A stretch of DNA of 64,000 bases from Streptomyces cinnabarinus (GCF_027270315.1 NZ_CP114413.1:5952001-6016000); one strand, 5' to 3'; shown: positions 17,899 through 26,824, counted from the first letter of the stretch. Made by a program: numbers and translations. Notes: a model not told the origin generated them from the letters alone.

Positions 17899-18725
17899 AG
17901 CGCTCGCTCTTCGGCCGTATCTGGCCCAACGCCACGGCCATCGTCCTGTTCATCGGCTTCGTCTTCCCCGTGTACTGGATGTTCGCCACGGCCTTCAAGC
18001 CGACCGGCGACATCATCTCCGAGAATCCCGTCTGGTTCCCGACCGACGTCACCCTGGAGCACTTCAAGACGGCGGTCGGCGTCGACAACTTCTGGACCCT
18101 GGTCACCAACTCGCTGACCGTGACGACCCTCGCGGTCGTCTTCTCCCTGGTCATCGCCCTTGCCGGGGCCTTCGCCCTGGCCCGGATGCGGTTCAAGGGG
18201 CGGCGCGGCTTCATCATCGGCTTCATGCTGGCCCAGATGGCACCCTGGGAAGTCATGATCATCGCGATCTACATGATCGTCCGGGACGCCTCGATGCTCA
18301 ACAGCCTCGTCCCGCTGACGGCCTTCTACACGATGATGATCCTGCCCTTCACCATCCTCACCCTGCGCGGCTTCGTCGCCGCGGTGCCGGCCGAACTGGA
18401 GGAGGCGGCCATGGTCGACGGCTGCACCCGCGGCCAGGCCTTCCGCCGCGTCATCCTGCCGCTGCTGGCGCCCGGACTGATGGCCACCTCGCTGTTCGGC
18501 TTCATCACCGCCTGGAACGAGTTCGCCCTCGTCCTCGTGGTGAACAAGGAGGCCGAGGCGCAGACCCTCCCGCTGTGGCTGACCAGCTTCCGCACCGTCT
18601 TCGGCGACGACTGGGGTGCGACCATGGCGGCCTCCTCCCTCTTCGCCGTCCCGATCCTCATCCTCTTCGTCTTCCTCCAGCGCCGCGCCGTCAGCGGACT
18701 GACCGACGGCGCCGTGAAGGGATAA
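17895..18725 (+). CDS. dasC: DasC, sugar ABC transporter permease
   Basis: 276 residues, starting at a GTG overlapping the dasB stop. Six membrane helices and the EAA motif ELEEAAMVDGCTRGQAFRRVILP near residues 166-188 identify the second permease of a class 1 carbohydrate importer. dasD starts 9 nt after its stop. Confidence 0.93.
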   Translation: MKRSLFGRIWPNATAIVLFIGFVFPVYWMFATAFKPTGDIISENPVWFPTDVTLEHFKTAVGVDNFWTLVTNSLTVTTLAVVFSLVIALAGAFALARMRFKGRRGFIIGFMLAQMAPWEVMIIAIYMIVRDASMLNSLVPLTAFYTMMILPFTILTLRGFVAAVPAELEEAAMVDGCTRGQAFRRVILPLLAPGLMATSLFGFITAWNEFALVLVVNKEAEAQTLPLWLTSFRTVFGDDWGATMAASSLFAVPILILFVFLQRRAVSGLTDGAVKG

Positions 18726-18734
18726 CGCCCACCG

Positions 18735-20210
18735 ATGACGACATTCGCCAGCGACACCCTGACGCGGGACGCGCTGACCGTCCTCCAGCCGGGCTTCCCC
18801 GGCACCACCGCCCCCGACTGGCTGCTGCGCCGCCTCGGCGAGGGCCTCGCCTCCGTCGGCCTGTTCGGCCGCAACATCGCCACGCCGGACCAGGTCGCCG
18901 CGCTCACCGCCCAGCTGCGGGCCGAGCGCGAGGACGTCCTCGTCGCCATCGACGAGGAGGGCGGCGACGTCACCCGCCTTGAGGTGCGCACCGGCTCCTC
19001 CTTCCCGGGCAACCACGCCCTCGGCGCCGTCGACGACGTCGACCTGACCCGAGCGGTCGCCCATGAGCTGGGCCGCCGGCTCGCCGCCTGCGGGGTCAAC
19101 TTCAACTGGGCCCCGTCCGCGGACGTCAACTCCAATGCCGCCAACCCGGTCATCGGTGTCCGCTCCTTCGGCGCCGACACCGACCTGGTCGCCCGGCACA
19201 CGGCCGCCTATGTCACCGGCCTCCAGGCGGCGGGCGTCGCCGCCTGCACCAAGCACTTCCCGGGCCACGGCGACACCGCGATCGACTCGCACGAGGCGAT
19301 GCCGCGGATCGACCTCGGGCTCGATGTGCTGTCCGAGCGCGAACTGATCCCGTTCCACGCGGCCATCGCGGCCGGCTCGCGGGCGATCATGACCGCCCAC
19401 ATCCTGGTCCCGGCCCTGGACGCCACCCGCCCGGCCACCCTCTCCCGCCCGATCCTCACCGACCTGCTGCGCGGCGAACTCGGCTACGACGGCCTGATCG
19501 TCACCGACGGCATGGAGATGCAGGCCATCGCCTCCACCTACGGCATCGAGCGCGGCAGCGTCCTCGCCCTCGCGGCCGGAGCGGACGCGATCTGCGTGGG
19601 CGGCGGCCTCAACGACGAGGACACCGTACGGCGCCTGCGCGACGCCCTGGTCTCCGCGGTACGCAGCGGTGAACTCCCCGAGGAGCGGCTCGCGGAGGCC
19701 GCGGAACGGGTCCGCGCCCTGGCCCGCTGGACGTCGAGCGCGACCCCCGAGCAGGACAGGGAACCGTCGGACGTCGGCATGGTCGCGGCCCGCCGCGCCC
19801 TGCGCGTGACGTCGACCGACGCCCATACGCCGGTGACCGAACCCCCCTACGTCATCGCCCTGAGCCCGGTGGCCAACATCGCGGTGGGCGACGAGACACC
19901 GTGGGGCGTGGGCGCCGAACTGGCCGAACTGCTGCCCGGCACCGAGACCGCCGACGGCACGGACGAGTCCGTGGCCGAGGCGGCCCTGGACGCGGCCGGT
20001 GACCGCCGCATCGTGGCGGTGGTCCGCGACGAGCACCGCCACGAGTGGATGTCCAAGACCCTGGACACCCTGCTGCGCGCCCGCCCCGACACCGTCGTGG
20101 TCGAAATGGGCGTCCCCCAGTCCGCACCGAGAGGCGCCCTCCACATCGCGACGAACGGTGCGGCCCGAGTCTGCGGACGAGCGGCGGCGGAGGTCATAGC
20201 GGGCCAGTAG
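18735..20210 (+). CDS. dasD: DasD, GH3 beta-N-acetylglucosaminidase
   Basis: 491 residues, glycoside hydrolase family 3. The NagZ-type motif KHFPGHGDTAIDSH (around residues 174-187) supplies the His/Asp acid-base, and the nucleophile Asp lies in LIVTDGMEMQAI. No signal peptide is seen, so it should act in the cytoplasm, splitting imported chitobiose to GlcNAc. The C-terminal 150 residues form a second, less conserved domain. Last gene of the das operon; a strong terminator follows. Confidence 0.9.
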   Translation: MTTFASDTLTRDALTVLQPGFPGTTAPDWLLRRLGEGLASVGLFGRNIATPDQVAALTAQLRAEREDVLVAIDEEGGDVTRLEVRTGSSFPGNHALGAVDDVDLTRAVAHELGRRLAACGVNFNWAPSADVNSNAANPVIGVRSFGADTDLVARHTAAYVTGLQAAGVAACTKHFPGHGDTAIDSHEAMPRIDLGLDVLSERELIPFHAAIAAGSRAIMTAHILVPALDATRPATLSRPILTDLLRGELGYDGLIVTDGMEMQAIASTYGIERGSVLALAAGADAICVGGGLNDEDTVRRLRDALVSAVRSGELPEERLAEAAERVRALARWTSSATPEQDREPSDVGMVAARRALRVTSTDAHTPVTEPPYVIALSPVANIAVGDETPWGVGAELAELLPGTETADGTDESVAEAALDAAGDRRIVAVVRDEHRHEWMSKTLDTLLRARPDTVVVEMGVPQSAPRGALHIATNGAARVCGRAAAEVIAGQ

Positions 20211-20226
20211 CGGCCGCTACGACGAG

Positions 20227-20264
20227 AAAGGCGCCGGTTCCCAGGAAGGGGAACCGGCGCCTTT
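20227..20264. terminator. Bidirectional terminator between dasD and nagB
   Basis: Perfect 16-bp stem (20227-20242 with 20249-20264), 6-nt loop, A-rich on the left and TTTT on the right, between convergent genes. Confidence 0.9.
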
Positions 20265-20273
20265 TCACGTGCC

Positions 20274-21059
20274 TCAGATCCCCTGCCAGTCCGGCTTGTT
20301 GGCGTACGTGTGCCGGAAATAGTCAGCCAGCTTCAGCTTGGACGCGGCGCCCTCGTCGACGACGACTGTCGCATGCGGATGCAACTGCAACGCCGAGGCA
20401 GGACACACCGCGGCAACAGGCCCCTCAACAGTCGCCGCAACAGCATCGGCCTTGCCCAACCCCGTGGCGAGCAGGACCAGATGCCGAGCCTCCAGAATCG
20501 TGCCGATCCCCTGCGTGATCACATGGTGCGGCACCTGCGAGATGTCCCCCTCGAAGAAGCGCGCGTTGTCCACCCGCGTCTGCTCCGTCAGCGTCTTGAT
20601 CCGCGTCCGCGAGGCCAGCGAGGAGCACGGCTCGTTGAACCCGATGTGCCCGTCGGTCCCGATCCCCAGCAACTGAAGGTCCACGCCCCCGGCCCCGGCC
20701 AGTGCCGCGTCGTACGCCTCGCACGCCGCCTGGACGTCCTCGGCCGTACCGTCCGGGCCCATGAACGCGTCCATCCCGATCCCGAGCGGCTCCAGCACCT
20801 CACGGCGCAGCACCGAGCGGTACGACTCCGGATGCTCGGCCGGCAGCCCCACATACTCGTCGAGCTGGGCGATCCGCGCCTGCGAGGCGTCCACGGCACC
20901 GGAGCGCACTTTGGCCGTCAGCGCCTGATAGATGGGCAGCGGCGTCGAGCCGGTGGCCACTCCGAGCAGGGCTTCGGGCTTGCGCCGCAGGAGCTGCGCC
21001 ATGGCCTCGGCGATGAGCTCGCCACCCGACTTGGCATCCGGGACGATGACAACTTCCAC
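20274..21059 (-). CDS. nagB: Glucosamine-6-phosphate deaminase
   Basis: 261 residues. It converts glucosamine-6-phosphate to fructose-6-phosphate and ammonia, feeding aminosugars into glycolysis and removing the DasR effector. Family motifs: MEVVIVPDAKSGGELIAEA start, QLDEYVGLPAEHPESYR (catalytic Asp) and LLGIGTDGHIGFNEP. Convergent with dasD; its promoter carries a dre site at 21111-21126, so it belongs to the DasR regulon. Confidence 0.95.
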   Translation of the reverse strand: MEVVIVPDAKSGGELIAEAMAQLLRRKPEALLGVATGSTPLPIYQALTAKVRSGAVDASQARIAQLDEYVGLPAEHPESYRSVLRREVLEPLGIGMDAFMGPDGTAEDVQAACEAYDAALAGAGGVDLQLLGIGTDGHIGFNEPCSSLASRTRIKTLTEQTRVDNARFFEGDISQVPHHVITQGIGTILEARHLVLLATGLGKADAVAATVEGPVAAVCPASALQLHPHATVVVDEGAASKLKLADYFRHTYANKPDWQGI

Positions 21060-21110
21060 GCTGGGCCTGCCGATCTGAAGAGGGGACTCAACCGGTACCC
21101 GAGAGGGCTA

Positions 21111-21126
21111 TGTGGTTTAGACCAAT
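21111..21126. promoter_or_regulatory. dre operator upstream of nagB
   Basis: TGTGGTTTAGACCAAT matches the DasR palindrome, with a perfect right half (TAGACCA) and one mismatch in the left. It lies about 52 nt upstream of the nagB start. Confidence 0.85.
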
Positions 21127-21189
21127 CTAACAGAGGACGGCATTCGCTCCCAGGTGAACGCGGCGCCCGAGCCACCCGGCTGCGCCCGG

Positions 21190-21942
21190 CTATTGGAGGC
21201 TCAGCAGCGAACCCCCCGTCGCGTCCACGTGCTGCCCGGTCACCCAGCGGGAGTCCGGTGAGGCCAGGAAGGCCACCACATCGGCGACCTCGGCGGCCGT
21301 CCCCACCCGTCGGAACACCGAGACCGACTCGGCGTGCGCCCGCAGGCCCGGATCGGCCAGCACCGCGCTCGTGAGGTCGGTGTCGATGAAGCCGGGCGCG
21401 ACCGAGTTGGCGGTGATGCCGCGCGCGGCCAGCTCGACGGCCAGTGACCGGGTCAGCGCCGTCACCGCGCCCTTGGCCATATGAGTGGCGGCGATACCCG
21501 GTATCCCCGCGTCCGTGGCCGCCGTGACATTGATGATCCGCCCATGGTCGCGCAGCCGGCCGAGCCCTTGCCGGATGATGAAGAACGGCGCCCTGGCGTT
21601 GAGGGCGTGAGCCCGCTCGTAGAGCTCCTCGTCCGTGTCGCCGATGGTCGCGAAGGTCGCCGCCCCCGCGTTGTTCACCAGGATGTCCACCCCCTCCGCA
21701 TGCCGGTCAAAGGCGTCCCAGAGGGCCTGTGCGTCCCCCGGCACCCCCAGCTCGGCCCGGATGGCGAAGGCGCTGCCGCCCGTCGCCTCGATCCCGGCGA
21801 CCGTCTCCTTCGCCGCCGCCTCGCTGCTGCTGTAGTGCACGGCGACCCGTGCGCCGTCGCGCGCCAGCCGCTCGGCCACCGCCCGCCCGATCCCCCTGCT
21901 CGCCCCCGTGACCAGCGCCGTCCTGCCCGTGAGCACGCCCAT
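21190..21942 (-). CDS. SDR-family oxidoreductase with altered catalytic residues
   Basis: 250 residues. The Rossmann NAD(P) motif TGASRGIG (12-19), NNAG (90-93) and the C-terminal SVAPGFIDTDL are standard for classical short-chain dehydrogenases. The active site is not: where YxxxK is expected it reads H154-M-A-K157, and the preceding Ser position (about 140) is Thr/Ala. Activity may be changed or lost. It is divergent from the TetR gene at 22026 with 83 nt between, a usual regulator/target arrangement. Confidence 0.85.
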   Translation of the reverse strand: MGVLTGRTALVTGASRGIGRAVAERLARDGARVAVHYSSSEAAAKETVAGIEATGGSAFAIRAELGVPGDAQALWDAFDRHAEGVDILVNNAGAATFATIGDTDEELYERAHALNARAPFFIIRQGLGRLRDHGRIINVTAATDAGIPGIAATHMAKGAVTALTRSLAVELAARGITANSVAPGFIDTDLTSAVLADPGLRAHAESVSVFRRVGTAAEVADVVAFLASPDSRWVTGQHVDATGGSLLSLQ

Positions 21943-22025
21943 GCCGAACCCCCTGAATTCTCTATTGGTCGCTACAGAAAGACCGTAGCCCAGGGTCGGC
22001 CCTTTTCTCTAGTGCCCGCTATAAA

Positions 22026-22691
22026 ATGCACTCCATGGTGAGCACCGAAGGCCCTCGTTCCACCGAAGCCCCCCGTTCCGCCGAAGTCCCCCGTCCCGCA
22101 CCCTCCCGCCGCGGCCGCCCCCGCTCCTTCGACCGGGAGACCGCGCTGGAGAAGGCGATCATGGCCTTCTGGGAGCACGGCTACGAGGCGACCTCCGTCT
22201 CCGACCTCACCCGGATCATGGGCATCGGCGCCCCCAGCCTGTACGCGGCCTTCGGCGACAAGCGGGCGCTGTTCGACGAGGCCGTGGTGGAGTACGGCAA
22301 GCGCTACGCGGCCTTCGGCGAGCGTGCCCTGGCCGAGGAGCCCACCGCCCGGTCCGCCGTGCGGCGCATCCTGCGCGAGGCCGCTGTGCGCTACACCACC
22401 CCCGGCCGGCCACAGGGCTGCCTCTTCGTCCACGCGGCCGCCGATTGCGGCAGTTCGGAGGTGGGGGAGACGCTGCGGAACAGGCGCAACGCCACCATCG
22501 CCGCCGTCGAGAGCCGGGTGCGGGCGGACGTCGCCGCAGGTGAACTCCCCGCCGACACCGACGCCGGCGCGCTCGCCCGGTACACCGGCGCGATCATCCA
22601 GGGAATGTCCCAACAGGCGCGCGACGGCGCGAGCCGTGCGGAGTTGGAGGCGCTCGCTGAAATTGCCCTGTCCATCTGGCCCCGCGCATGA
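22026..22691 (+). CDS. TetR-family transcriptional regulator
   Basis: 221 residues (MHSMVSTEGPRS; a second ATG at 22035 is possible). The helix-turn-helix is ATSVSDLTRIMGIGAPSLYAAFGDKRALFDEAV (about residues 57-89), after a Pro/Arg-rich N-terminal tail. The C-terminal domain resembles TetR_C regulators such as AcrR/ComR. It probably controls the divergent SDR gene; the short spacer reads CTCTAGTGCCCGCTATAAAATGC next to its start. Confidence 0.88.
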   Translation: MHSMVSTEGPRSTEAPRSAEVPRPAPSRRGRPRSFDRETALEKAIMAFWEHGYEATSVSDLTRIMGIGAPSLYAAFGDKRALFDEAVVEYGKRYAAFGERALAEEPTARSAVRRILREAAVRYTTPGRPQGCLFVHAAADCGSSEVGETLRNRRNATIAAVESRVRADVAAGELPADTDAGALARYTGAIIQGMSQQARDGASRAELEALAEIALSIWPRA

Positions 22692-22742
22692 ACCCGCAAG
22701 GGTTAGGCTGCAACGAACATCCTTCAACGCATGGACACGCCG

Positions 22743-22758
22743 AGTGGTCTAGTCCACA
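22743..22758. promoter_or_regulatory. dre-like operator upstream of the PdtaS-like kinase
   Basis: AGTGGTCTAGTCCACA is close to the DasR consensus (core TGGTCTAG-CCA with matched arms). It sits in the 317-nt space between the TetR gene and the histidine kinase, 250 nt before the kinase start. The rest of this spacer shows no gene. Confidence 0.75.
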
Positions 22759-23008
22759 ATGGTGTTCAAGAGTCCATGTGATACGCGGACGCGAAACTTC
22801 CGTCTTCCCCGCACAGGAGGACGGACCGAGGAACCGAGGCTCTCTGCCCTGACTGCCCCGTTTCCTCATCCTTCGGCCGACCGGGACCGCACACCCCACG
22901 GCCGTTGTTGCTCCGGGCTGCGGTGCCGGGAGGGTTGAGGGTCCCTCCCAGGCGCCGCGGCCCGCGGGTGTTTTAGGACCCCTCATACCCCCAGGTACGC
23001 TCGCACAC

Positions 23009-24484
23009 GTGCCCTCCATGAACGAACTGGTCCACCAGCACACCGCCCTCGACGAGTCCGACCTCGAGTGGCTCCATCTGCTGGTCTCGGAGTGGCAGCT
23101 GCTCTCCGACCTCTCCTTCGCCGACCTCGTCCTGTGGGTCCCCACCCGCGACGGCACCCGCTATGTGTCGGTGGCCCAGATGCGGCCCAACACCGGCCCC
23201 ACCTCCTACCAGGACGACATGGTCGGCCATCTCGTCCCGCGCGGCCGCCGCCCCATGCTGGACGCCGCCCTGGACGAGGGCCGCATCGTCCGCGAGGGCG
23301 ACCCCGAGTGGCGCGAGGAGGTCCCGGTCCGGGTCGAGTCGATCCCGGTACGACGGGACGGACGCGTCCTCGGTGTCATCGCGCGCAACACCAACCTGCT
23401 GACCGTGCGCACCCCGAGCCGTCTCGAACTGACGTATCTGCAAAGCGCCTCGGACCTCGCGCAGATGATCGCGGCCGGATCCTTCCCGTTCGCGAACCAG
23501 CAGGTCGACATGGACGCCTCGCCCCGGGTCGGGGACGGGCTGATCCGGGTCGACGCGGACGGCATCGTCCAGTACGCCTCCCCGAACGCCCTCTCCGCCT
23601 ACCACCGCCTCGGCCTCGCCGCCGACCTGGTCGGCCACCACCTGGGCAACGCCACCGCCGAACTCGCCCCGACCCACGGCCCGGTGGACGAGGCGCTCGC
23701 CAAGGTGGCCAGCGGCTGGGCGCCCCGTGAGTTCGAGATCGAGTCCGAGGACGGGGTGATCCAGTTCCGGGCGATCCCGCTCAAGCCCAAGGGCACCCGG
23801 ATCGGTTCGCTCGTCCTGCTCCGCGACGTCACCGAACTGCGCCGCCGCGAACGCGAGTTGATCACCAAGGACGCCACCATCCGAGAGATCCACCACCGGG
23901 TGAAGAACAACCTCCAGACGGTCGCCGCGCTGCTGCGCCTCCAGGCCCGGCGCATCGAGTCCGACCGCGGCCGCGAGGCCCTCGAAGAGGCCGTGCGCCG
24001 GGTCGGCTCGATCGCGATCGTGCACGAGACGCTGTCCCAGAACCTGGACGAGCGGGTGGAGTTCGACGAGATCGCCGACCGGGTGCTGGCGATGGTCGCC
24101 GAGATCTCGCCCGGCAAGGTCACCGGCCGGCGCACCGGCCGCTTCGGCATCCTGGACGCCGAGGTCGCCACCCCGCTCTCCATGGTGCTGACCGAGATCC
24201 TCCAGAACGCCCTGGAACACGGCTTCCGTCAGGGCGAGACCGGGACCGTCGAGGTCTCCGCGGTCCGCGGCGGCACCACCAAGGAGGCCCGCCTCCTGGT
24301 CACCGTCCAGGACGACGGCGTAGGACTCCCGGAGGGATTCGATCCGCACACCGCGGGCAACCTCGGCCTCCAGATCGTACGGACCCTGGTGGAGGGGGAG
24401 TTGGGCGGTACGTTCGACATGGTGCCGGCGCCCGAGCGCGGTACGCAGGTCATCCTGGACATCCCGGTGCGGGCGCACAAGTAG
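23009..24484 (+). CDS. pdtaS: PdtaS-like sensor histidine kinase (GAF-PAS-HisKA_2)
   Basis: 491 residues; GTG at 23009 or ATG at 23018 could start it. No membrane segment. Domains in order: GAF-like (about 15-150), PAS (about 175-285), HisKA_2 dimerisation helix with phospho-accepting His in EIHHRVKNNLQT (about 294-305), and an ATPase with QNALEHGF and DDGVGLP. This is the architecture of mycobacterial PdtaS (Rv3220c), a soluble kinase whose response regulator binds RNA to antiterminate. The pairing with a WhiB1-type gene on the opposite strand is also seen in Mycobacterium (Rv3219/Rv3220c). Confidence 0.9.
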   Translation: MPSMNELVHQHTALDESDLEWLHLLVSEWQLLSDLSFADLVLWVPTRDGTRYVSVAQMRPNTGPTSYQDDMVGHLVPRGRRPMLDAALDEGRIVREGDPEWREEVPVRVESIPVRRDGRVLGVIARNTNLLTVRTPSRLELTYLQSASDLAQMIAAGSFPFANQQVDMDASPRVGDGLIRVDADGIVQYASPNALSAYHRLGLAADLVGHHLGNATAELAPTHGPVDEALAKVASGWAPREFEIESEDGVIQFRAIPLKPKGTRIGSLVLLRDVTELRRRERELITKDATIREIHHRVKNNLQTVAALLRLQARRIESDRGREALEEAVRRVGSIAIVHETLSQNLDERVEFDEIADRVLAMVAEISPGKVTGRRTGRFGILDAEVATPLSMVLTEILQNALEHGFRQGETGTVEVSAVRGGTTKEARLLVTVQDDGVGLPEGFDPHTAGNLGLQIVRTLVEGELGGTFDMVPAPERGTQVILDIPVRAHK

Positions 24485-24525
24485 GCGCAGGTGCGTACAC
24501 AGCAGAAGACCCCGGCACAGCAGAA

Positions 24526-24554
24526 AGCCTCGGACCGGTGATCGGTCCGAGGCT
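24526..24554. terminator. Terminator after the histidine kinase
   Basis: 12-bp perfect stem (24526-24537 with 24543-24554), loop of 5, located 41 nt past the stop. Confidence 0.75.
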
Positions 24555-24567
24555 CGTGCTCGTGCGT

Positions 24568-24602
24568 TGGGGGTCCCCCATGCCCTTAAGGCTATGGGGG
24601 AG
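24568..24602. repeat. GC hairpin repeat, TGGGGGT-CCCCC...GGGGGAG type
   Basis: CCCCCAT and GCC pair with GGC and TATGGGGG around a CTTAA loop, preceded by TGGGGGT and followed by AG. The same frame (TGGGGGTnCCCCC, loop, GGGGGAG) occurs at 45086-45125 inside a sigma-factor gene, which suggests a dispersed small element. Confidence 0.6.
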
Positions 24603-24696
24603 CGCTCGGGGGTACTGCGCGCTGCGGCTCGGGGGCGGGAGATGCGTACTCGCTGTACGCGCCGCCAAGCTCAGGCTGTCAGCAGGGGTGGGTGCG

Positions 24697-24954
24697 TCAG
24701 GCGGAGGCCTGACGGGCCCGGTTGCGGGCGGCACGGCGCTTCATCGCGCGACGCTCGTCCTCGCTGAGACCACCCCAGACGCCGGAGTCCTGACCGGACT
24801 CAAGCGCCCACTGAAGACACTGCTCGATAACCGGGCAGCGACGGCAGACGGCCTTGGCTTCCTCGATCTGCAGCAGCGCAGGACCGGTGTTGCCGATGGG
24901 GAAGAAGAGCTCGGGGTCTTCCTCGCGGCAAACGGCGTTGTGACGCCAGTCCAT
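24697..24954 (-). CDS. wblE: WblE, WhiB1-type iron-sulfur transcription factor
   Basis: 85 residues. Four cysteines C9, C37, C40 and C46 ligate a [4Fe-4S] cluster, followed by the GVWGG turn (DSGVWGGLSEDE) and a basic C-terminal tail RRAARNRARQ that contacts DNA. Cysteine spacing matches WhiB1, which works with the principal sigma factor and responds to nitric oxide. Gene order with the PdtaS-like kinase is conserved. A CRP-like site lies about 50 nt upstream of the start. Confidence 0.95.
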   Translation of the reverse strand: MDWRHNAVCREEDPELFFPIGNTGPALLQIEEAKAVCRRCPVIEQCLQWALESGQDSGVWGGLSEDERRAMKRRAARNRARQASA

Positions 24955-24997
24955 GGCTGCTACCTCTCCTTGGTATTACATGCAAGTTGCTTGTGAA

Positions 24998-25013
24998 TGT
25001 GAACGCTTTCACG
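24998..25013. promoter_or_regulatory. CRP-like palindrome upstream of wblE
   Basis: TGTGAACGCTTTCACG fits the CRP pattern TGTGA-N6-TCACA in nine of ten positions. It lies 44-59 nt before the wblE start, in a 320-nt spacer that otherwise holds no gene. Mycobacterium tuberculosis whiB1 is CRP-controlled, so conservation is plausible. Confidence 0.6.
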
Positions 25014-25274
25014 AATCCCTCAACAAGTGAAGGGCCGACCGTCAGGTTTCCCTGGCGTGGTCCTGGGTTTTGAAGAGGGGTTCCGGTGGCCTGTGGACGC
25101 TGGTGTTGCGGGCTGTCCCGACCGCCACGTAGAGACTCGCAAACCTCAGCGGCGGATACAACCCCTTCCGGAAAGTTTTTTTTGATTCCTCGGTGTCGAC
25201 TAGGTCACAGCCGTACTTCCATGGGGTGGACCCTGGCCTAAACGTTCGAGTGAAAGGACTTTAGCCTCTTCTGC

Positions 25275-26243
25275 TCACACAATCACACGCAGTGCACGGC
25301 GTACGCCTGTGAACGTCACGCTGGTTCGCAGTCCCAGGTGGTCGCCGTCCATCTGAAGGGGCAACGGGACCTTCGAATGCAAGGTGAACTGGTCCAGGTC
25401 GTGCAATGAGGCCGCATGCTTGCCATGCGGTCCCCGCTCGGGGGACGAAGTGAGCAACTGGGTCGCATACCGGGCAACCGCGACCGTGGACATCCGGCTG
25501 AGACCGAGTACGTCGAGCCCCGTATCGAACGAAGCCTTAGGTGCCGCGTACACCGGGCGATTGCCCAGATAGGTCCACGGAGCGGTGTTGCAGACTATGG
25601 AGAGCACCAAATCGGTCACCGGTTCGGCGCCGGGCCGCTCCAGGGTGATCGTGCCGTGCCGCCGGTGGGGCTCCTGGAGGAACTGGCGCAGGGCCTGACG
25701 CATATAGAGGGCGTGCGTGGACTTCCGGCCCCGCTCGCGCTGCTGCTCGACCCGGCCGACCACACCCGCGTCGAAGCCCAGCCCCGCGCAGAACGTGAAC
25801 CACCGCGCGGGCACCCCTTCGTCCTCGGTGCCCGGTGTCCCCGCGGCGATCCCCATGCCGACCGTCCGCTCGCGGCTCTCGCTCAGCGCGTCCAGCAGGG
25901 CGCCGGTCGCCTCCACCGCGTCATTGGGCAGACCCAGGGCGCGGGCGAAGACATTGGTGGACCCGCCGGGGACCACCGCGAGCCGCGGCAGGTTGTCGGG
26001 ATCGGGGCCGGCGTGCAGCAGACCGTTGACCACCTCGTTGACCGTGCCGTCGCCGCCGAGGGCCACCACCAGATCGATGTTCTGGCTCTCCGTCGCCTGC
26101 CGGCCGAGGTCGCGCGCATGGCCGCGGTACTCGGTGGTGACCGCTTCCAGCTTCATCTCACTGGCGAGGGCGTGGATCAGGACATCGCGCGTACGTGCGC
26201 TTGTGGTGGTTGCCGCCGGATTGACCACGAGAAGTGCACGCAT
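25275..26243 (-). CDS. Diacylglycerol/sphingosine kinase-family lipid kinase
   Basis: 322 residues from the ATG at 26243 (MRALLVVNPAATTTS); the longer frame to 26297 adds residues that do not fit the family. The nucleotide-binding stretch VVALGGDGTVNEVVNGLL (about 60-77) and VVPGGSTNVFARALGL (about 90-105) are diagnostic of the DAGK catalytic domain. It phosphorylates a lipid or lipid-like alcohol at the membrane face; the substrate cannot be told from sequence. Confidence 0.9.
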   Translation of the reverse strand: MRALLVVNPAATTTSARTRDVLIHALASEMKLEAVTTEYRGHARDLGRQATESQNIDLVVALGGDGTVNEVVNGLLHAGPDPDNLPRLAVVPGGSTNVFARALGLPNDAVEATGALLDALSESRERTVGMGIAAGTPGTEDEGVPARWFTFCAGLGFDAGVVGRVEQQRERGRKSTHALYMRQALRQFLQEPHRRHGTITLERPGAEPVTDLVLSIVCNTAPWTYLGNRPVYAAPKASFDTGLDVLGLSRMSTVAVARYATQLLTSSPERGPHGKHAASLHDLDQFTLHSKVPLPLQMDGDHLGLRTSVTFTGVRRALRVIV

Positions 26244-26389
26244 GGATGGCAGGGTACCTACTGGGGGGTACCGATCCCACACCGAACAGAGATCCAATAT
26301 GAGAATCGGTGCGTGAACCTTGCCACGGGCGCCTGTCGCACGCCCCGGGCGCCCACGGGAGCGGACCCGGTGACGGCTACCCTTCAGGG

Positions 26390-26824
26390 GTGAGTGCTGA
26401 AGCGAACCCCGCCCCGGAAGCCGGACCCCGCCCGCGGCGGCTGACGTACGCGGCGGCGCTCGCCGCGCTGGAGGGGCTCGCCCTGGTGGTCGGCGGGGTC
26501 TGGATCCTCGTCCTGGGCCTCACAGGCTCCCCGGACGACCGCCAGCAGGCCGTCACCGGCGGAGTGACCCTGGTGGTGCTGGCGCTGCTGCCGCTGCTGG
26601 CCGCCCGCGGGCTGCTTGCCCGGCGCAGCTGGTCGCGCGGTCCGGCCGTCATCACCCAGATCATGGCGCTGCCCGTCGCCTACAACCTGCTCCAGGCCGA
26701 CAGCATGGCCATCCCGGCCGGGATCGCCCTCGCGGTGGTCGCCGTCGCCGCGCTGGTGCTGCTGCTGAACGGGGAGACCACCCGGGCCCTCGGGATCCGG
26801 GGGCCCGGCAACGCGTCGCAGTAG
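26390..26824 (+). CDS. Conserved small membrane protein, four predicted helices
   Basis: 144 residues from a GTG preceded by TTCAGGGG. Four hydrophobic segments (about 22-45, 58-72, 88-102 and 108-125). No family function recognised; the layout resembles widespread actinobacterial integral membrane proteins. It is divergent from the lipid kinase and convergent with sigH, with 11 nt between stops. Confidence 0.75.
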   Translation: MSAEANPAPEAGPRPRRLTYAAALAALEGLALVVGGVWILVLGLTGSPDDRQQAVTGGVTLVVLALLPLLAARGLLARRSWSRGPAVITQIMALPVAYNLLQADSMAIPAGIALAVVAVAALVLLLNGETTRALGIRGPGNASQ

